Made by a program: the position numbers and the translations under genes. Source: Pedobacter chinensis (lineage in GTDB: Bacteria; Bacteroidota; Bacteroidia; Sphingobacteriales; Sphingobacteriaceae). Taken from it: DNA of 64,000 nt. The notes beneath the pieces were generated by a model that did no database searches, was not told the DNA's origin, and saw nothing but the letters and a program-made list of their open reading frames with translations. Where the stretch lies: the NCBI RefSeq assembly GCF_003339865.1, contig NZ_QPKV01000006.1, forward strand, positions 186,001-250,000, in the 5' to 3' direction. Every line of letters starts with the position of its first letter. The first letter of the stretch is position 1. Positions 36,644 to 45,848 of the stretch are shown piece by piece.

Positions 36644-37221
36644 TTACCCCTTCCTCAGGTATTTGGTTAAAATTACAACGGTTTGTCCTTCAACTTTACC
36701 TTCAATCTGCCCGGTATTATCATGTACTAATCGGATGTTTTTCACTACAGTACCCAGTTTTGCACTTAGTGTTGAGCCTTTAACATCCAGCGTTTTAACT
36801 AAAACAACGGTATCACCTTCGTATAAACGTGTGCCATTAACATCCTGGTGGAATTCCACTGTTCCATCTTGCTCATGATCGCCGGTTTTTTTAGCCCACT
36901 CTAAAGTTTTATCTTCAAGATAGAGGATATCCAAACTATCTGATGCCCAGCCTTCGTTTCTTAATCTACTCAACATTCTCCAGGCAACAACTTGTACTGC
37001 AGGAAATTCAGACCACATGGTTTCAGTCAATATTTTCCAGTGGTTGGTATCAAGTTGTTCAGTTTTTTCAATCTGATCTAAACAAGTTTTGCAAACTAAA
37101 TACTATTATCACTACTCGCATTACTGGTTGGCGGGACTTCATATATGCTTAAAGCGCTTTCTGCTTTACATAGTTCGCATTTATTACCTGAACGCGTTTG
37201 TAGTTGTTGTACTAGAGACAT
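36644..37221 (-). pseudogene. phnA: phnA-like gene broken by a single-base frameshift
   Basis: The start at 37221 encodes MSLVQQLQTRSGNKCELCKA, the first zinc-ribbon knuckle of PhnA-domain proteins, but the frame stops after about 42 codons at SSDNSI. One frame over, VCKTC (second knuckle), LDQIEKTEQLDTNHWKIL, TETMWSEFPAVQVVAWRML and the whole C-terminal PhnA domain continue to 36644. The total of 578 bases is one short of 193 codons, and restoring one T in the T-run at ~37098 gives S-I-L-V-C-K-T-C. This is either a recent inactivating deletion or a homopolymer sequencing error. PhnA proteins are small zinc-ribbon proteins of unclear function. Confidence 0.8.
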
Positions 37222-37376
37222 ATTGATTCTAAATTTTTCGCGAAACTACTAAATTAATTTGGATTGGGGGAGGTAGTTACAATAACCGTGATGGGCAGCT
37301 TATCAACCATAGAAAAAGGTTGTTACGGTTGGTAAGCCACAAACCAGGGAAGGGAATACAATGGGGCTTTTTTTGA

Positions 37377-38291
37377 TTACTTTTCTGGCAGATGGATTTC
37401 CGCAAGCATGCACCTTGCACTGCCGCCACCGTTCTTTTCTATGGTGTAGAGCGGGGCATAAACAATTCTGCAATATTGTTCTAATGTAGTGATTTGATCC
37501 TGCCTTAATGATAAATAGGCCTGTTCAGACATGATCAGTAAACGCTCATCACTTTTATTTGAAACCTGAAGCATATTGCCCGCAAAGTGATTCATCTGAT
37601 CTAAAGTAATTTCGATGATTTCTTTTCCTGTACTGCTCAAACTGATGGTTACTGCTAATCTTTCTTGCTGATCGCGAATAGAATCCAAACAAATCACGGC
37701 AAAGCGATCTCCAATGCACATCATCACGTTGGTGTGATAGATTGGAAAATTTGAATGATCTGCTGCCTGGAAAGCAACTGCCTTATAACCCGTGAGCATA
37801 CAGAAATTATTCAACACTTCTTCATCAGTGCGAACGCTTAAACAGGCATAAGCTATCTTATTGGTTCGATCTAAAACCATGCTGCCAGTTCCTTCTAAAA
37901 AGGCATGTTGCATTTCGTAAAAGCTTATATCGCTAACGTGATTGATTTCAAATTTACTTTTCAATCCATCTAATATTTCTTTTCTGCGCTCTAACCTGCG
38001 GTTTTCAGAAAACATGGGGTAAAGGTAAACTGAGCCATCTTCATGAAAAGAAACCCAGTTATTTGGGAAAATAGAATCAGGTGTTTCAGGTTGTAAAGTA
38101 TCATCAACAACAGTAACGTCCACATCATTTTGCCTCAAAAGTGCTACAAAACCATCAAACTCTTTTAAAGCCTGGGTTTGTACATCACTTTCAGTTGATG
38201 CCACTTGAAATTTATTGTTTCCTGCCGTTTGCTCGTTAAACTTAAAATCAACAGGGCGAATCATTAAGATGTGATTGGTTGTTTGGTTCAT
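37377..38291 (-). CDS. ctlX: Amidinotransferase/arginine deiminase-fold hydrolase, CtlX-like
   Basis: 304 residues of the guanidino-group-modifying superfamily. The N-terminus ILMIRPVDFKFNEQTAGNN and PDSIFPNNWVSFHEDGSVY are typical of CtlX (citrulline-utilisation hydrolase). FLEGTGSMVLDR gives the catalytic Glu, NFPIYHTNVMM the His, and GGGSARCMLAEIH the nucleophile Cys (C294). Adjacent on the same strand to an arginine deiminase-like gene, consistent with arginine/citrulline breakdown. The exact substrate is not certain. Confidence 0.85.
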   Translation of the reverse strand: MNQTTNHILMIRPVDFKFNEQTAGNNKFQVASTESDVQTQALKEFDGFVALLRQNDVDVTVVDDTLQPETPDSIFPNNWVSFHEDGSVYLYPMFSENRRLERRKEILDGLKSKFEINHVSDISFYEMQHAFLEGTGSMVLDRTNKIAYACLSVRTDEEVLNNFCMLTGYKAVAFQAADHSNFPIYHTNVMMCIGDRFAVICLDSIRDQQERLAVTISLSSTGKEIIEITLDQMNHFAGNMLQVSNKSDERLLIMSEQAYLSLRQDQITTLEQYCRIVYAPLYTIEKNGGGSARCMLAEIHLPEK

Positions 38292-38408
38292 TGGTTCAAT
38301 AGTTCAGTAGTTCATTGGTAAAACAGTTCATCACTAATTGGGTCATTCGTTTGCTCACTTAATAGCTCAAAGGTTAAGCGACATAACCAATGAACAAATA
38401 AACAATGG

Positions 38409-39860
38409 CTAATGAACCAAATCGTCTCTTAAAATAGGTAAACTCATGCAATGGAAACCTCCACGGGCACGAGATAATTCTGCTGACGGCATTAAAATTA
38501 AAGTGTCAGTTATGGTGTCGGCGTTAGCTTTTCCACTTTCTAAATCCTGAATCAGGTCTTTAACATCCACTACATTAAAACCTGCATTTTTAAAAGCCTC
38601 AACAGTTTTATCGTTTCTGTCATAACCTAAAACAACACCTTCTTTTATTGCCAGCAAATTGCAGGAATCTGTCCATTGCTCCCTTGAATCATAAGGAAAA
38701 GTATTGTTTCCGCTATAAATGATTTTTGTCGGTTCGTCGCTTTTCAAATCATTCTGGCTAATATCATTTAATAAAGCCTCAACGTGTTCGAAATGTTTTG
38801 GTTCGCTCGGGTTCGCTTTTGTAAACTGAATAGCTGTTGTTGCTTCCAGCTTTTCCGGTTCCTTTAAAAAGTTAATCGGTTCGTAAGGATTGTATTTCGG
38901 CGTATGGGCGATGGAATTCAAAATTACCCAGGTATTGCGTTTAACTTGCGTAAAAACCGTGTCTAAGTGCATATAATCGCGTTTGCTTGGAATTTTTACC
39001 ACTGTTACCTTTTCTACCACATTGTTGTCAAACAGCAATTTTATAGCTTCGTTTGCACCATGTTCTGATGTACGTTCGCTACAACCGATTAACACATGGT
39101 TCGGACTTACCATCATGACATCGCCGCCCTCTAAAGTAGTGCTAAATGCAGGTTCATCGCCAGGGCGTAAAAAATGCATCGTCACATCAGGAATTTCCAG
39201 TACATTATCTCTATAATTGGCAAATAAAGGATGATTAAAGAAAATATAACGCATTAAAAGCGTTTCGCGAACACGGGCTTTTTTTGCTGGTTTATTCAAT
39301 AAAATGTGGTTATTGATGGTTATGCCCACATCTCTGGTAAAAATTAAATTCGGGATCGGTGCAAAAATCATGATATCGTTGGCCAAGGTTCCCGAAATAA
39401 AAATCTCGGCCAGTTCTTTCGGATCTGTATTGATCAATTCCAGTTGTACCTTATACGTACAACCTTCAATCGCACAAACAGCAGCCACTAATTTTTTCCT
39501 GATCGATTCATTTTCAAGCATTTCGCTCAATAGATTTTGAATTTCTATTACAGCAGTTGAATTATGGAAATCTGGATGGTTTGGTTTGTAGAAGTTTCTA
39601 TTTCCTTCTTCTGAATCTATTTGGGCGAGTTTTCCTTTGATTTTCTCAGGATCTAAGAAATACATTAAAAGTTTAACGTAGTAATCATATTCACCTTTAC
39701 GGATGGTATCTAAGTGTACAATGTCTTCGAAAAGCCAGTCTTGCGCTTTTGAGGGTACAACTTTTCCTAATCCGCTATCGGGGCTATGAATTAATAATTT
39801 ACGTAATCTACCAATTTCGGTATTTACGCTCACTTTGAAATTTGGATTTTGCTCGCTCAT
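38409..39860 (-). CDS. Arginine deiminase-related protein
   Basis: 483 residues of the arginine deiminase/amidinotransferase fold, longer than classical ArcA (~410). NTEIGRLRKLLIHSPDSGLG at the N-terminus, IFTRDVGITINNH, TTLEGGDVMMVSPNHVLIGC and the C-terminal RGGFHCMSLP (nucleophile C471) carry the expected active-site residues, so the protein should be active. It would hydrolyse arginine to citrulline and ammonia. It lies 117 bases upstream of ctlX in the same direction; the spacer is a low-complexity 'TTCATTGGTT/AGTTCA' run. Confidence 0.85.
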   Translation of the reverse strand: MSEQNPNFKVSVNTEIGRLRKLLIHSPDSGLGKVVPSKAQDWLFEDIVHLDTIRKGEYDYYVKLLMYFLDPEKIKGKLAQIDSEEGNRNFYKPNHPDFHNSTAVIEIQNLLSEMLENESIRKKLVAAVCAIEGCTYKVQLELINTDPKELAEIFISGTLANDIMIFAPIPNLIFTRDVGITINNHILLNKPAKKARVRETLLMRYIFFNHPLFANYRDNVLEIPDVTMHFLRPGDEPAFSTTLEGGDVMMVSPNHVLIGCSERTSEHGANEAIKLLFDNNVVEKVTVVKIPSKRDYMHLDTVFTQVKRNTWVILNSIAHTPKYNPYEPINFLKEPEKLEATTAIQFTKANPSEPKHFEHVEALLNDISQNDLKSDEPTKIIYSGNNTFPYDSREQWTDSCNLLAIKEGVVLGYDRNDKTVEAFKNAGFNVVDVKDLIQDLESGKANADTITDTLILMPSAELSRARGGFHCMSLPILRDDLVH

Positions 39861-40052
39861 AAATAACTTAGTTATTGCAAATCTATTAGATTTTTCGGAA
39901 GTCCGAAAAAGTCCGATGTCCGAAGTCAGCGGTCTGAAGATATAAAGTGCAATTAAAATAACTGACTACAAATAAACTTTACATTTGAATCTGGCATTAA
40001 ACCTCCAACTTTCGGACCTCCGACTTTCGGACTTTTTCATTATTTTTACGCC

Positions 40053-41825
40053 ATGAATTTTATTATTTCCGAAACGCAGAAGGCCATTCTTGAACTTTAT
40101 AAGGAAGAAGTGGCTGAAAGTGTGATCAATATACAAGAAACCCGTAAAGAATTTGAAGGTCAAGTAACGATTGTTGTTTTCCCGATTACCAAGATTTCTA
40201 AAAAATCACCGGAACAAACTGCCAGTGAGATTGGCGAATATTTGGTGGCACATGTTGAAAATGTAACCAGATTTAATGTTGTTAAAGGCTTTTTGAATTT
40301 AAGTATTGCTGAAAGTTATTTTCTGAATCAATTTAATAATGAAATTTTAGCACCTGACTTTGGCATTTATCCATCAAACGGCAAAAAGGTTATGGTAGAA
40401 TATTCTTCGCCAAATACCAATAAGCCACTTCACCTGGGGCATGTTCGTAATAATTTATTGGGTTATTCAGTTTCCGAATTGCTTAAAGCTTATGGTTACG
40501 ATGTGATTAAGGTAAATTTGGTTAATGATCGTGGCATTCATATTTGCAAGTCGATGCTGGCCTGGCAAAAGTGGGGAAATGGAGAAACCCCTGAAAGTTC
40601 GGGTTTAAAGGGTGATCATTTGGTTGGAAAATACTATGTGATTTTCGATAAGGAATACAAAAAGGAAATTGATGCGCTAAAATCGGAGGGGCAAACTGAA
40701 GAAGAAGCGAAGAAAAATGCACCATTGATCAAAGCGGCTCAAACCATGTTGCAACAATGGGAAGCTGGTGATGAAGAAGTGGTTTCACTTTGGAAAACGA
40801 TGAATGAATGGGTTTATGCAGGTTTTAACGTAACCTATAAAAACCTAGGTGTTGATTTTGATAAATTCTACTACGAAAGTAATACCTATTTGCTTGGAAA
40901 AGATACAGTTGATGAAGGTTTGGCCAAAGGCGTTTTCTTTAAGAAAGAAGATGGTTCAGTCTGGATCGATTTAACTGCTGATGGTTTAGATCAAAAACTG
41001 GTTTTACGTGCAGATGGCACTTCAGTTTATATTACGCAGGATTTGGGGACTGCTGAAATGAAACACGATGATTTCCAGATGGATGAATCAATTTATGTGG
41101 TGGGGAATGAGCAGGACTATCATTTTAAGGTATTGTTTTTAATCCTGGAAAAGCTGGGCAAAAGCTGGGCAAAAGGTTTATACCATTTATCATACGGTAT
41201 GGTTGATTTGCCAAACGGTAAAATGAAAAGTAGAGAGGGAACTGTTGTTGATGCTGACGAATTAATAGAAAGCATGGTTTCTACTGCCCGTGAAAAAACT
41301 GAAGAATTGGGTAAAACCAATGATTTTGCTGAAGAAGATAAAGAAGAATTATATAAAAACATTGGCTTAGGTGCTTTGAAATATTTCCTTTTAAAGGTTG
41401 AACCTAAGAAACGTTTATTATTTAATCCGGCAGAAAGCATTGATTTTCAAGGAAACACGGGGCCGTTTATACAATATACACACGCCAGAATTAAATCGTT
41501 GTTAAGTAAAGCTGAATATAAGTTTGAAATCGGAAGTCCGAAGTCAGGAGAATTATTACCGGTAGAATTGGATATGATTCTTCTATTGGCGAAATACCCA
41601 ACCGAGATAGCGATTGCAGCAAAGGCTTACAGTCCGGCAAGTTTGGCTAACTATTTATATGAACTGGCGAAATTGTTCAATAAATTTTACCATGAAGTGC
41701 CGCCAATTGTTAAAACGGAAGAGGGAGAAACCAAGCAATTCCGCTTGAACCTTTGCAAGAAAACTGCTGATATAATCAATGCCGGAATGTTGATTTTAGG
41801 AATTATTTCTCCTGAGAGAATGTAG
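40053..41825 (+). CDS. argS: Arginyl-tRNA synthetase
   Basis: Class I synthetase charging tRNA-Arg. The 590-residue chain has an N-terminal Add1-like tRNA-binding domain, the HIGH motif as KPLHLGHVRNN, a KMSKS-equivalent KMKSREGTVVDADELI, and the C-terminal anticodon-binding helical domain ending GMLILGIISPERM. All domains are complete. The ATG follows a TATTTTTA -7-like box very closely. It is divergent from the arginine deiminase-like gene. Confidence 0.97.
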   Translation: MNFIISETQKAILELYKEEVAESVINIQETRKEFEGQVTIVVFPITKISKKSPEQTASEIGEYLVAHVENVTRFNVVKGFLNLSIAESYFLNQFNNEILAPDFGIYPSNGKKVMVEYSSPNTNKPLHLGHVRNNLLGYSVSELLKAYGYDVIKVNLVNDRGIHICKSMLAWQKWGNGETPESSGLKGDHLVGKYYVIFDKEYKKEIDALKSEGQTEEEAKKNAPLIKAAQTMLQQWEAGDEEVVSLWKTMNEWVYAGFNVTYKNLGVDFDKFYYESNTYLLGKDTVDEGLAKGVFFKKEDGSVWIDLTADGLDQKLVLRADGTSVYITQDLGTAEMKHDDFQMDESIYVVGNEQDYHFKVLFLILEKLGKSWAKGLYHLSYGMVDLPNGKMKSREGTVVDADELIESMVSTAREKTEELGKTNDFAEEDKEELYKNIGLGALKYFLLKVEPKKRLLFNPAESIDFQGNTGPFIQYTHARIKSLLSKAEYKFEIGSPKSGELLPVELDMILLLAKYPTEIAIAAKAYSPASLANYLYELAKLFNKFYHEVPPIVKTEEGETKQFRLNLCKKTADIINAGMLILGIISPERM

Positions 41826-41881
41826 GTTTGCGATATTGTTTTAGTTTGTTTTGAGTGTAAACATAAAGGGGTAAACTAATA

Positions 41882-41917
41882 AAAAAGCATCGTTTGGATT
41901 CAACCAACGATGCTTTT
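41882..41917. terminator. Bidirectional terminator between argS and the YtxH-like gene
   Basis: AAAAAGCATCGTTTG, loop, CAACGATGCTTTTT: A-run on one side and T-run on the other, so it can end transcription of both convergent genes. Confidence 0.8.
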
Positions 41918-41942
41918 TGCATTCCGTCCTAATGACTAATAA

Positions 41943-42143
41943 CTAAATTCCCAGATCATCTTTTGCGTATTCAGCCCTTTGTGTAAACTCACGCTTATAA
42001 TCCTTTGCTTTGTCTACCCATTCAGGGGCTTTTTCTTTAAGGTCATCAACGATCGACTTTCCTGTAGTTGGATCTTTCTTGGTGATATATTTGAAGCCTG
42101 CATAAACTGCAGCGCCCAATATTGCTGTTTTTAATAGTCCCAT
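41943..42143 (-). CDS. Small YtxH-like protein
   Basis: 66 residues: a short N-terminal hydrophobic stretch (LLKTAILGAAVYAGFKYI) followed by a charged helix (DDLKEKAPEWVDKAKDYKRE). This matches the general plan of YtxH/general-stress small proteins. Function unknown. It is flanked by the large repeat array upstream. Confidence 0.65.
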   Translation of the reverse strand: MGLLKTAILGAAVYAGFKYITKKDPTTGKSIVDDLKEKAPEWVDKAKDYKREFTQRAEYAKDDLGI

Positions 42144-42296
42144 CTTTTCTTTTTTATTTTAATAACAATGAAAAAGAATTAAAAGTTTTAAAATATTGGA
42201 TTAGTTGTTTGGCTTTCGCATTAGGATTGTCTTCGATGAGCACTTGCGTGGTTCTCGCCCAATGTCATTAAGTTAAGGAGAAAACAAAAAATAATT

Positions 42297-43270
42297 TTCA
42301 GGTATTTTCCCGCAGATGCCGCTGATCACGCAGATAAAGATAAAGTCTGCGTAATTTTCTTAAATCTGCGGGACAATTATATCTTTAACCGCTTTAAGAT
42401 TGCTTCGTGCCTCGCAATGACGGGAAAGCAGTGTTGTTTATTAGTTTTGTGTTCCATCGCCCGGGGATTATTCAGGTATTTCCCGCAGATGCCGCTGATC
42501 ACGCAGATAAAAATAAAATCTGCGGAATCTTCTTAAATCTGCGGGACATTTCTTTAACCGCTTTAAGATTGCTTCGTGCCTCGCAATGACGGGAAAGCAG
42601 TGTTGTTTATTAGTTTTGTGTTCCATCGCCTGGGGATTATTCAGGTATTTTCCCGCAGATGCCGCTGATCACGCAGATAAAAATAAAATCTGCGTAATTT
42701 TCTTAAATCTGCGGGATATTATTTCTTTAACCGCTTTAAGATTGCTTCGTGCCTCGCAATGACGAGAGAGCAGTGTTGTTTATTAGTTTTGTGTTCCATC
42801 GCCTGGGGATTATTCAGGTATTTCCCGCAGATGCCGCTGATCACGCAGATAAAAATAAAATCTGCGGAATCTTCTTAAATCTGCGGGACATTTCTTTCAC
42901 CGCTTTAAGATTGCTTCGTGCCTCGCAATGACGGGAGAGCAGTGTTGTTTATTTGTTTTGTGTTGATTATTCAGGTATTTTCCCGCAGATGCCGCAGATG
43001 CCGCAGATGCCGCTGATCACGCAGATAAAGATAAAGTCTGCGGAATCTTCTTAAATCTGCGGGACATTTCTTTCACCGCTTTAAGATTGCTTCGTGCCTC
43101 GCAATGACGGGAAAGCAGTGTTGTTTATTTGTTTTGTGTTGATTATTCAGGTATTTTCCCGCAGATGCCGCTGATTGCGCAGATAAAGATAAAATCTGCG
43201 GAATCTTCTTAAATCTGCGGGACATTTCTTTAACCGCTTTAAGATTGCTTCGTGCCTCGCAATGACGGGA
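42297..43270. repeat. Six tandem copies of a ~157-176 bp composite repeat
   Basis: Copies start (TTCAGGTATTTCCCGC or TTCAGGTATTTTCCCGC) near 42297, 42471, 42640, 42813, 42970 and 43146. Each holds CCCGCAGATGCCGCTGAT, TCTGCG(G/T)AAT, CTTAAATCTGCGGGA, then ACCGCTTTAAGATTGCTTCG and TGCCTCGCAATGACG, and usually AGCAGTGTTGTTTATT. Copy five has an internal triplication of GCAGATGCC. Two apparent 60-codon frames starting at 42407 and 42749 are products of the repeat. The block fills the gap between the YtxH-like and AI-2E-family genes. Confidence 0.9.
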
Positions 43271-43345
43271 GTTTTATATGATTTAGCAATTAAATAATTG
43301 ATCATCAATATAGAACATCGAAAACACACATTAAGTAAAATCGGT

Positions 43346-44473
43346 TTACTCTTCCTTTTCCGTGCCGCTTTTTAATGGTACGGATTTCTTTTTCCTGAAA
43401 ATTGGAAAAGTCATCGGGCTTCTGGCCGGGCGTTCATCGCCCAATAAAACTCCCCATTGTTTAAACATATCGGTACGGTCGAAAATAATTTTTAATACTG
43501 CAACTACAGGTAAAGCGAGAAACATACCGGATACACCAGCAATGCTTCCGCCAATAAATACGCCCAATATGGCAAACAAAGCATTAATCTTGACTTTCGA
43601 ACCGACAATTCTCGGCATCAGGATATTATTATCTAAGAATTGTACAAAAGCAATCACACCCAACACCGTTAAAACAGGCCATAATTCCTGAGAAGAAGTT
43701 AATGTTAATAAAACACCAATTACGTTTCCAATCAGTGCGCCTACATAAGGAATGAGGTTTAAAATCGCGAAAATAACGCCAATCAGCAAAGCATGTTTAA
43801 TTCCTACCAACATTAATATTCCACCCAATAAAATCGTCATGTAAGTAATCTGGATGAGCAAACCGATCAAATAACTTTTAATAATGGATTCTGTTTCATA
43901 AATCGCTTCTTTCACTTTTGGGTGATGATCGGTTTTAAACCACATGAAAATGAATCGCAGAAGAATATCTTTATAGAACAGCATTAAGTAAATATAAATC
44001 GGTAATAGACCTATAAAAACAAATACGCCGCTTAAAGTAACAGCAGCACCACCTGCAAGGGAAGTTCCCATATTCATTAAATCGTCACTTTTACCTTGAA
44101 TGAAAGCCTTTTGCTCTGCGCCGTTATAATGTGTAATCCGGCTGATCCAGTCACTTAATGAGTTGATATGCTGCGTAACGTTCGCTTTGATTTGTGGAAA
44201 ATCCTTTACCAGTATGCCTATTTGGTTAGAAAAGAACCAAACAATTAAGGAAACAAAAATAGCCACCAGTAAAATCGGTAAAATAATAGCTAAGGTCTCC
44301 GGAACTTTCTTTTTTCTTAAAAAGCGATAAACTGGCAGCAACATAATACTGATAAAAAATGCCATCAGCATTGGCATAATAATATCACGACCTATTACTA
44401 CAATCGTTACAATGGCCATCAGGCCAAGGAGTTCTATAGATCGCTTAACAGTTAGTGGAATATTGCTCATCAT
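43346..44473 (-). CDS. AI-2E family (PerM/YdiK-type) transporter
   Basis: A 375-residue polytopic membrane protein with about eight helices. Characteristic parts are MPMLMAFFISIMLLPVYRFL near the N-terminus, GLLIQITYMTILLGGILMLV, FAILNLIPYVGALIGNVIGV and VGSKVKINALFAILGVFIGG. Family members export autoinducer-2 or act as Na+/H+ antiporters, and the substrate here is unknown. It is divergent from the RND operon with 272 bases between. Confidence 0.9.
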   Translation of the reverse strand: MMSNIPLTVKRSIELLGLMAIVTIVVIGRDIIMPMLMAFFISIMLLPVYRFLRKKKVPETLAIILPILLVAIFVSLIVWFFSNQIGILVKDFPQIKANVTQHINSLSDWISRITHYNGAEQKAFIQGKSDDLMNMGTSLAGGAAVTLSGVFVFIGLLPIYIYLMLFYKDILLRFIFMWFKTDHHPKVKEAIYETESIIKSYLIGLLIQITYMTILLGGILMLVGIKHALLIGVIFAILNLIPYVGALIGNVIGVLLTLTSSQELWPVLTVLGVIAFVQFLDNNILMPRIVGSKVKINALFAILGVFIGGSIAGVSGMFLALPVVAVLKIIFDRTDMFKQWGVLLGDERPARSPMTFPIFRKKKSVPLKSGTEKEE

Positions 44474-44610
44474 AAATGGTTATTCTGGTTTTTGATTTAA
44501 ACAGTGCGGGTTAGAAAATGTTTTGAATTACCAACTTAAGTTATATGTTCTGATTTAAGGTTACCTGCATCATCTTAATGAAATCAACTTCATTATAACT
44601 TCATAATTCT

Positions 44611-44643
44611 CCACTTATTTCGCACTAAAAATAAGATAAGTGG
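44611..44643. promoter_or_regulatory. Inverted repeat upstream of the efflux operon
   Basis: CCACTTAT (44611-44618) and ATAAGTGG (44636-44643), with an inner CTTATTT/AAATAAG pair. It sits ~100 bases before the RND operon start, in the divergent gap with the AI-2E gene. A plausible operator for an unlinked regulator; no regulator gene is adjacent. Confidence 0.4.
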
Positions 44644-44745
44644 TATAATTTATTTCATATAGCGAATCATTGATTACTGAATATATGAATTTTCCACTAA
44701 AACTTACTAACAGAAAATAAATCAGATAAACCAGTCAGTAAAACG

Positions 44746-45828
44746 ATGAACAGAAGTGTCATGTATTTTAGCCTGTTTGCTTTGCTCTATGCAACAGGTT
44801 GCGCCCAGAAAAAAGAAGAAAAAGAAGAATCGGTTACTTATGCGGTAACCGCTCCATTGGTAATTGATACATCCTTTACAAAGGAATATGTAGCACAAAT
44901 CCGGTCGGTAAGAAATATCGAAGTAAGGGCACAAGAAAAAGGCTATTTACAAAATATTTACGTTGATGAAGGCCAGCAAGTTCATACTGGTCAGGTTTTA
45001 TTCAAGATCATGCCTAAAATGGCACAAGCTGAATTGCTGAAAGCGCAGGCAGAAACCAAAGCTGCTGAAATTGAACTTGAAAATACAAAACTGCTTTCTG
45101 ATAAAAATGTGGTTTCAAAAAATGAACTGGCCATGGCCAAGGCTAAACTGCAACAGGCAAATGCAGAAACCTCACTAGCCAAATTTCATTTGGCGAATAC
45201 AGAAATCAGAGCGCCATTTGATGGTACAATAGATCGGATTCCACTAAAGCTGGGTAGCCTTGTTGATGAAGGCGCATTGCTAACCAGCTTATCTGATAAT
45301 AGTCAGGTTTTCGCTTATTTCAATGTTTCTGAACCAGAATACCTGAATTATCAATCTGCAACAAAGTCAAAAAATCAACAGGAAGTTGGTCTTCTGTTAG
45401 CCAATAATGAGCTGTTGAAATCAAAAGGTAAAGTAGAAGTGATTGAAAGTGAATTTAACAGCGAAACTGGAAACATTGCTTTCAGGGCCAGATTTGCCAA
45501 TACAGATAACCTGCTTCGTAACGGCGAAACGGGAAAAATTCAGATGGTTGTACCACTAAAAAATGCGTTGGTTATTCCACAAAAAGCAACTTACGATATT
45601 CAGGATAAAACTTATGTTTTCGTGGTGGATCAACGCAATTTAGTTCATTCACGAGCCATTACCGTAGCCGGAGAGTTGCCGGATTTATATGTGATCGGAA
45701 GTGGATTATCAGCAGGTGATAAAATTTTACTTGAAGGTGTACAAAAAGTAAAAGACGATGATAAGATTACTTATAAGTTCCAGCAACCGCAGGAAGTAAT
45801 CAAACAATTAAGATTGAAAACCGAATAA
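44746..45828 (+). CDS. RND efflux periplasmic adaptor (membrane fusion protein)
   Basis: Links the inner-membrane pump to the outer-membrane channel. It is a lipoprotein (lipobox ATGC at ~16-19) of 360 residues with a lipoyl-type half-motif (VEVRAQEKGYLQNIYVDEGQ-like), a helical hairpin (TKAAEIELENTKLLSDKNVV), the second lipoyl half (APFDGTIDRIPLKLGSLVDE) and a beta-barrel/membrane-proximal region. It is the first gene of a three-gene operon, 20 bases before the pump. Confidence 0.94.
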   Translation: MNRSVMYFSLFALLYATGCAQKKEEKEESVTYAVTAPLVIDTSFTKEYVAQIRSVRNIEVRAQEKGYLQNIYVDEGQQVHTGQVLFKIMPKMAQAELLKAQAETKAAEIELENTKLLSDKNVVSKNELAMAKAKLQQANAETSLAKFHLANTEIRAPFDGTIDRIPLKLGSLVDEGALLTSLSDNSQVFAYFNVSEPEYLNYQSATKSKNQQEVGLLLANNELLKSKGKVEVIESEFNSETGNIAFRARFANTDNLLRNGETGKIQMVVPLKNALVIPQKATYDIQDKTYVFVVDQRNLVHSRAITVAGELPDLYVIGSGLSAGDKILLEGVQKVKDDDKITYKFQQPQEVIKQLRLKTE

Positions 45829-45848
45829 TTTAACTCCTATAATTTTTT

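Noticed and set aside
42407..42931. Two 60-codon frames on the plus strand
   Set aside because: They are the same stretch of the tandem repeat read twice; no start signals and no protein-like conservation apart from the DNA repeat.
42297..43270. Possible CRISPR array
   Set aside because: Units are ~157-176 bp and contiguous; there are no short repeats separated by unique spacers, and no cas1/cas2 genes are near.
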